Positions 60,300-64,000 of a stretch of DNA of 64,000 bases are shown in pieces. Position 1 is the stretch's first letter. Each line of letters opens with the position of its first letter. The notes below the pieces were generated by a model. That model was not told the origin of the DNA. It did no database searches and saw only the letters and a list, made by a program, of their open reading frames with translations. Source of the DNA: Trogon surrucura (Eukaryota; Chordata; Aves; Trogoniformes; Trogonidae). The position numbers and the translations under genes were made by a program. The stretch lies in assembly GCA_020746105.1 (NCBI GenBank), contig CM036628.1, positions 3,668,001 through 3,732,000 on the forward strand. Reading direction: 5' to 3'.

Positions 60300-60750
60300 C
60301 CCGAACACCGCCGTTTGCGACCCTCCCTCACCGATTCACCCCTTTTTTTTTGCAACCTACTTCGGAGGCGAACCTCGACTCGCGGCGGGGCCCGAACCCC
60401 TCCCTCAGGACACCGCTAACAGCAGCGCGGGGCGGGCCCGGCCCCGCTCCCCAGGCCCGGGCCGCCAGCTCGGCGGGGAGGCGAGACCCTCCGCCGGGGG
60501 CTGGCCCGCTTGCCGCCGAGATACACGCGGGTTCCGCCGCAGCAGTGCCCTCGGGAAGGGGCCGGAGAGATGGCTCCGGACTCGCCCGGCGCCCCCCGCC
60601 GCCCCTCACCTCCTCCCGCCGCCGCCGCCGCCTCCCCCGGAGCGCCGGCCGCAGGTGCCGGCTCGCACCGCGCCTGCGCAGCGCACGCGCGCTCACCCGC
60701 CGGCGGCCGCGCGCGGGGCCGAGGGGGCGGGGCCACGGCACGCTTAGCCC
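60300..60750 (-). promoter_or_regulatory. RAB9B CpG-island promoter
   Basis: A CpG-dense block upstream of RAB9B, with an NRF1-like CTGCGCAGCGCA at about 60673-60686. The noncoding first exon should lie here. The start site is not fixed. Confidence 0.5.
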
Positions 60751-60774
60751 CGCCCCCAAACCCGCCCCCCCGAC

Positions 60775-61518
60775 CCTGCCCCCCGCCCCTCGCTGCCCCC
60801 TCCTGCCCTTCCCTGCCCCATCCTGCCCCCTCCTGCCCTTCCCTGCCCCATCCTCCTCCCTCCCTGCCCTTTCCTGCCCCCTCCTGCCCTTCCCTGCTCT
60901 ATCCTGCCCTTCCCTGCCCTTTTCTGCCTCTTCCTGCCATTCCCTGCCCGATCCTGCCCTTCCCTGCCCGATCCTGCCCATCCCTGCCCGATCCTGCCCC
61001 TCCCTGCCCGATCCTGCCCTTCCCTGCCCGATCCTGCCCCTCCCTGCCCAATCCTGCCCTTCCCTGCCCGACCCTGCCCTTCCCTGCCCGATCCTGCCCC
61101 TCCCTGCCCGATCCTGCCCCTCCCTGCCCAATCCTGCCCTTCCCTGCCCGATCCTGCCCCTCCCTGCCCAATCCTGCCCTTCCCTGCCCGATCCTGCCCT
61201 TCCCTGCTCGATCCTGCCCCTCCCTGCCCGATCCTGCCCCTCCCTGCCCGATCCTGCCCTTCCCTGCTCGATCCTGCCCTTCCCTGCCCGATCCTGCCCT
61301 TCCCTGCTCGATCCTGCCCTTCCCTGCCCGATCCTGCCCTTCCCTGCTCGATCCTGCCCCTCCCTGCCCGATCCTGCCCCTCTCTGCCCTTTCCTGCCCC
61401 CTCCTGCCCTTCCCTGTCCCCTCCTGCCCTTCGCTGCCCCCTCTTGCCCCTCCCTGCCGGCTCCTCCCCTCTTCCTGCCCCCTCTTCCTGCCCCCTCTTC
61501 CTGCCCCTCCCTGCCCAA
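60775..61518 (+). repeat. 20-bp C-rich minisatellite
   Basis: About 37 tandem copies of a 20-bp unit (TCCCTGCCCGATCCTGCCCT). They are most regular from 60941 to 61385, with variation mainly at unit positions 9-10 and 20. The unit has no stop codon in several frames, and 20 is not a multiple of 3, so long false reading frames arise on both strands. The minus strand, which is the RAB9B sense strand, is G-rich. Confidence 0.95.
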
Positions 61519-61620
61519 TGATGCCCCCCCCACCCCACCCTGCCTGATCCTGCCCGCTCCCTGCTCAGTGCTGCCCCCCCACCCCACCCTGCCTGATCCT
61601 GCCCTCTCCCTGCTCGCTCG
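61519..61620 (+). repeat. Two-copy tandem duplication of about 51 bp
   Basis: Two copies of a block containing a C run, 'accccaccctgcctgatcct' and 'ccctgctc', following directly on the 20-bp minisatellite. Confidence 0.7.
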
Positions 61621-61714
61621 CACCCGCTCGCACCCCCTCCTGCAACCCTCTTGTCACCCCACCTGGCCCCTCGATGCCCCCTCGTGTTCCCCCACCACCC
61701 TCCTCAGAGTCCCC

Positions 61715-61783
61715 TCCTGCCCCCCTTCCTTCCTCCCTCCTGCCCCCCTTCCTTCCTCCCTCCTGCCCCACTTCCTTCCTCCC
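61715..61783 (+). repeat. 23-bp tandem repeat, three copies
   Basis: Three successive copies of a pyrimidine-only 23-bp unit (starting tcctgccccccttccttcct); the third differs by one base. Confidence 0.9.
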
Positions 61784-62147
61784 TCCTGCTCCCCTGCCAT
61801 CCCCACGCCATCTCCCCGCGGCTGGGAGGGCAGGTGGGTTGGTGGGACCCCCACCCCGGGTCAGGGGAGCACCCCATCGCAGCAGTAGGTGCTCCATGGA
61901 GCCCATTCGACATGTTCGGGGGCCTGTCCCTCACCCCACTTGCGAGAGCCCAGCTGCTGCATGAGGGGGATGTACAGAAATAAATCAACAAATGTCCCAG
62001 GTGGCTTCTCCCTGACTCCTCATTTAGTGCGGAGGGAGGCAAATGGGTGGCAGCTGCCCGAAGGAGTGTGACCCCCCTCACCCTCACCAGCACGCACAGG
62101 ACCAGGAGGGAGAGTGTGTTAAAGAAGGTTTCTGGGGAAGAGCAGCA

Positions 62148-62510
62148 AACAGAATTGTCGAATGGTTTAGGCTGGGAAAGAGCTTTAAGATCCTTGAGTC
62201 CAACCGTTAACCCAGCACTGCCAAGTCCACCACTAACCCATGCCCCTGAGCACACCTACACGTGTTTTAAATCCCTCCAGGGGTGGTGACCCCACCACTT
62301 CCCTGCGCAACCTGTTCCAGCACTTGACAACCCTTTCTGTGAATACATTTTTCCTAATATCCGATCAAAACTTGGGGATACCTCTCGCTGAATACCTGGA
62401 GCAGAGACCCCCCTCACACGGACACCCAGAGCTTTTTGGCCATCTGTCCCCGGCACCAGCCCCAGGGCTGCACAGGCACCACAGAAGGTCATCCATTCCT
62501 TCCTACCCCC
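62148..62510 (-). repeat. CR1 LINE fragment, reverse orientation
   Basis: The longest CR1 of the window. It begins with the inverted 3' end (agaattgtcgaatggtttag, 'ctgggaaagagctttaagat'). It then runs through 'caccacttccctgcgcaac', 'ctgttccagcacttgac' and 'aaccctttctgtgaatacat' towards the 5' side. Confidence 0.85.
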
Positions 62511-63479
62511 GCCCTTGGAAAAACATGAGACGGGAGGAAGATTTAAAATAAGCCAGAGATTATACTAATACCAGCCTTGGTGATCTGTTGGAGGAGGCAG
62601 GGAACAAATGTAAGGGGTTGAGGAGGGGATGGCAAAGAGGGATGACCAAAGAGAGCACGGTGTTGGCGGTCTGAGACGGGGGAGCCCAGGGAATAGCAGG
62701 ATGCTCCTTGGGTGTGTGTTTGGGGCACCAATGTACCCGCCAGGACCAGAAGCACAGGGTGATGCTGGTAGAGGCCAACAGACCAAGCCTGCACCACCAG
62801 CTGGGGCTGCTCCAAACCAGTCCGGGTCCCCGCGCCAGCTCTGTCAGGGCCACGCATAGCTGGGACGAGCCTCCAAGCCTGGCATGCCTCTCCCTGCCTG
62901 CCAGCTCCCTTTGCTCGGCAGCCACTTAATCCCATTATTTGTCATTACTTATTTATTAGAGATCTAATTTAGCGTGTAAGAATACTGAAGCCAGGAGGGG
63001 TGAGACACCTCCTGAGACAGATAGAGCTGCCAGGACAGATCCTGTTAAGCCAGAGGGGCACAGTGCTCTGCCGCAGCGCTGTGCTGTGCCCTGATGCTTT
63101 GGACCACCCCAGTCACAGCTGACAAACGCCAAAGCCTCAGAATGCGTCTTGCAGGGCTTAGGGAGGGCAGAATGTCCCCGCGGTGTGGCCAAGGACGCCG
63201 CAGGGGCAGTGGTCCCAGCTTCAGGGGGTTCCCGCGTTCCATTGGGCTGAGCCACGGATGCCAGGAGCTGTCGGAGCAGGGATGTGCCTGGGCAGGTTTG
63301 GCTCCCAGGGGCTGTGCAGCTTGTCCGCCTCGCTGAGCTGGGTGACAACCTGTTTGGCATCCACGGCGGGTTGACCTTGCTGCTGATAACTACTACAGCT
63401 ATAGCGAGCTTAATACGAAACAGCCTGCCGAGCCGCTCTGCTACTCCTCCTCCTCAACTGATGGGAGGCAGGAGGGAAA
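62511..63479. other. Right-flank intergenic DNA
   Basis: No exon or clear repeat recognised between the CR1 fragment and the LTR-type element. Confidence 0.5.
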
Positions 63480-63961
63480 TAAGATAGAAGAGAACTTGTC
63501 GGACAAGGCAAAAGCAGTTTAATAAAGCAAAAGCAAAGGCTGTGCGCAGAAGCAAAGGGAAAGAAAAGATTTATTCTCTACCTCCCATCAGCAGCCAATG
63601 TCCCGTCACCTCTCAGGAAGCAGAGCTTCAGCAGGTGTAGCGGTTGCTCCAGAAGACAAATGTAATGACAAATGCCCCCTCGCCTTCTCCTTTCTCTTTG
63701 CTTTTGTTGCTGAGCAGGTGCCATACGGTATGGAGTCTCCCTTTGGTCAGTTTGGGTCAGCTGTCCTGGCTCTGTTCCCTCTCATCCTCCTGGCCTTTGG
63801 GGGTGAGGGGGAGATGATGGAGACACAGCCTTGATGCTGTGGGAGCAGTAGCCAAAACACCGGTGTGTTATCAACACCTTTCTAGCTACCACTACCGAAG
63901 TACTGCGCTGTGAGGGTTGCTAGGGGGAAAATTAACTCCATCTCAGCCAGACCCAATACAG
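63480..63961 (+). mobile_element. Avian endogenous retrovirus LTR-type fragment
   Basis: The A-rich block around 'cagtttaataaagcaaaagc', the phrase 'gatttattctctacctccca' and the 3' end 'gggaaaattaactccatctc' followed by 'agccagacccaataca' match a dispersed LTR repeat, probably ERVL-like, that I recognise from many bird genomes. No retroviral coding region is seen. The class and 5' limit are from memory of the repeat, not from a search. Confidence 0.55.
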
Positions 63962-64000
63962 CATCTTGGGAAAAAATATATTTTGTATACAAGAGGAGAG

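Noticed and set aside
60191-61888. Open reading frame of 565 codons (plus) and an overlapping one of 431 codons (minus)
   Set aside because: Both are produced by the stop-free 20-bp minisatellite. The translated 20-residue periodicity comes from three 20-bp units, and there is no protein similarity.

Overview
The window is vertebrate nuclear DNA, almost certainly from a bird. Three things point to a bird: compact GC-rich genes with short introns, many CR1 LINE 3' tails ending in the typical ATTCTATGATTCTA-like octamer repeat, and LTR fragments of avian type. The gene order BTK - RPL36A - GLA - GLRA4 - PLP1 - RAB9B corresponds to human Xq22 and to the ancestral microchromosome segment now in chicken chromosome 4p (4A in many other birds). 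All six genes could be modelled exon by exon from splice sites, reading phase and protein similarity.

Layout. 193-5629 (minus): BTK coding exons 2-13, that is PH, Tec homology, SH3 and SH2. The kinase exons lie off the left edge. 5672-9184: BTK 5' region, with no exon recognised. 9185-9711: a solo-LTR-like element. 9893-10012: a CTCF-like core and the RPL36A promoter. 10013-12227 (plus): RPL36A, complete. 12262-14529: tail-to-tail interval. 14530-19661 (minus): GLA (alpha-galactosidase A), complete, with two GC-AG introns and a CR1-derived perfect inverted repeat in intron 1. 19662-19830: GLA CpG promoter with two CLEAR-like E-boxes. 19851-25295: intergenic. 25296-33444 (minus): GLRA4, complete except for a one-base frameshift in a homopolymer of the last exon. 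33445-44400: intergenic. 44544-48932 (plus): PLP1, complete, with the DM20 alternative donor preserved. 48933-about 50860: PLP1 3'UTR. 57768-58373 (minus): RAB9B, single coding exon. 60300-60750: RAB9B CpG promoter. 60775-61518: a 20-bp minisatellite. 62148-62510: CR1. 63480-63961: an avian ERV LTR-type fragment.

The genes do not form one pathway. They are a conserved syntenic block: B-cell signalling kinase, ribosomal protein, lysosomal hydrolase, glycine-gated chloride channel, myelin proteolipid and late-endosomal Rab GTPase. The observations most worth following are the GLRA4 frameshift, which parallels the loss of a full-length reading frame in human GLRA4; a phase-0 open segment in GLRA4 intron 8 that could be a cassette exon; two GC-AG introns in GLA; the 35-bp perfect hairpin; the CLEAR pair; and the minisatellite abutting the RAB9B promoter. 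I did not find a wholly new multi-gene system.
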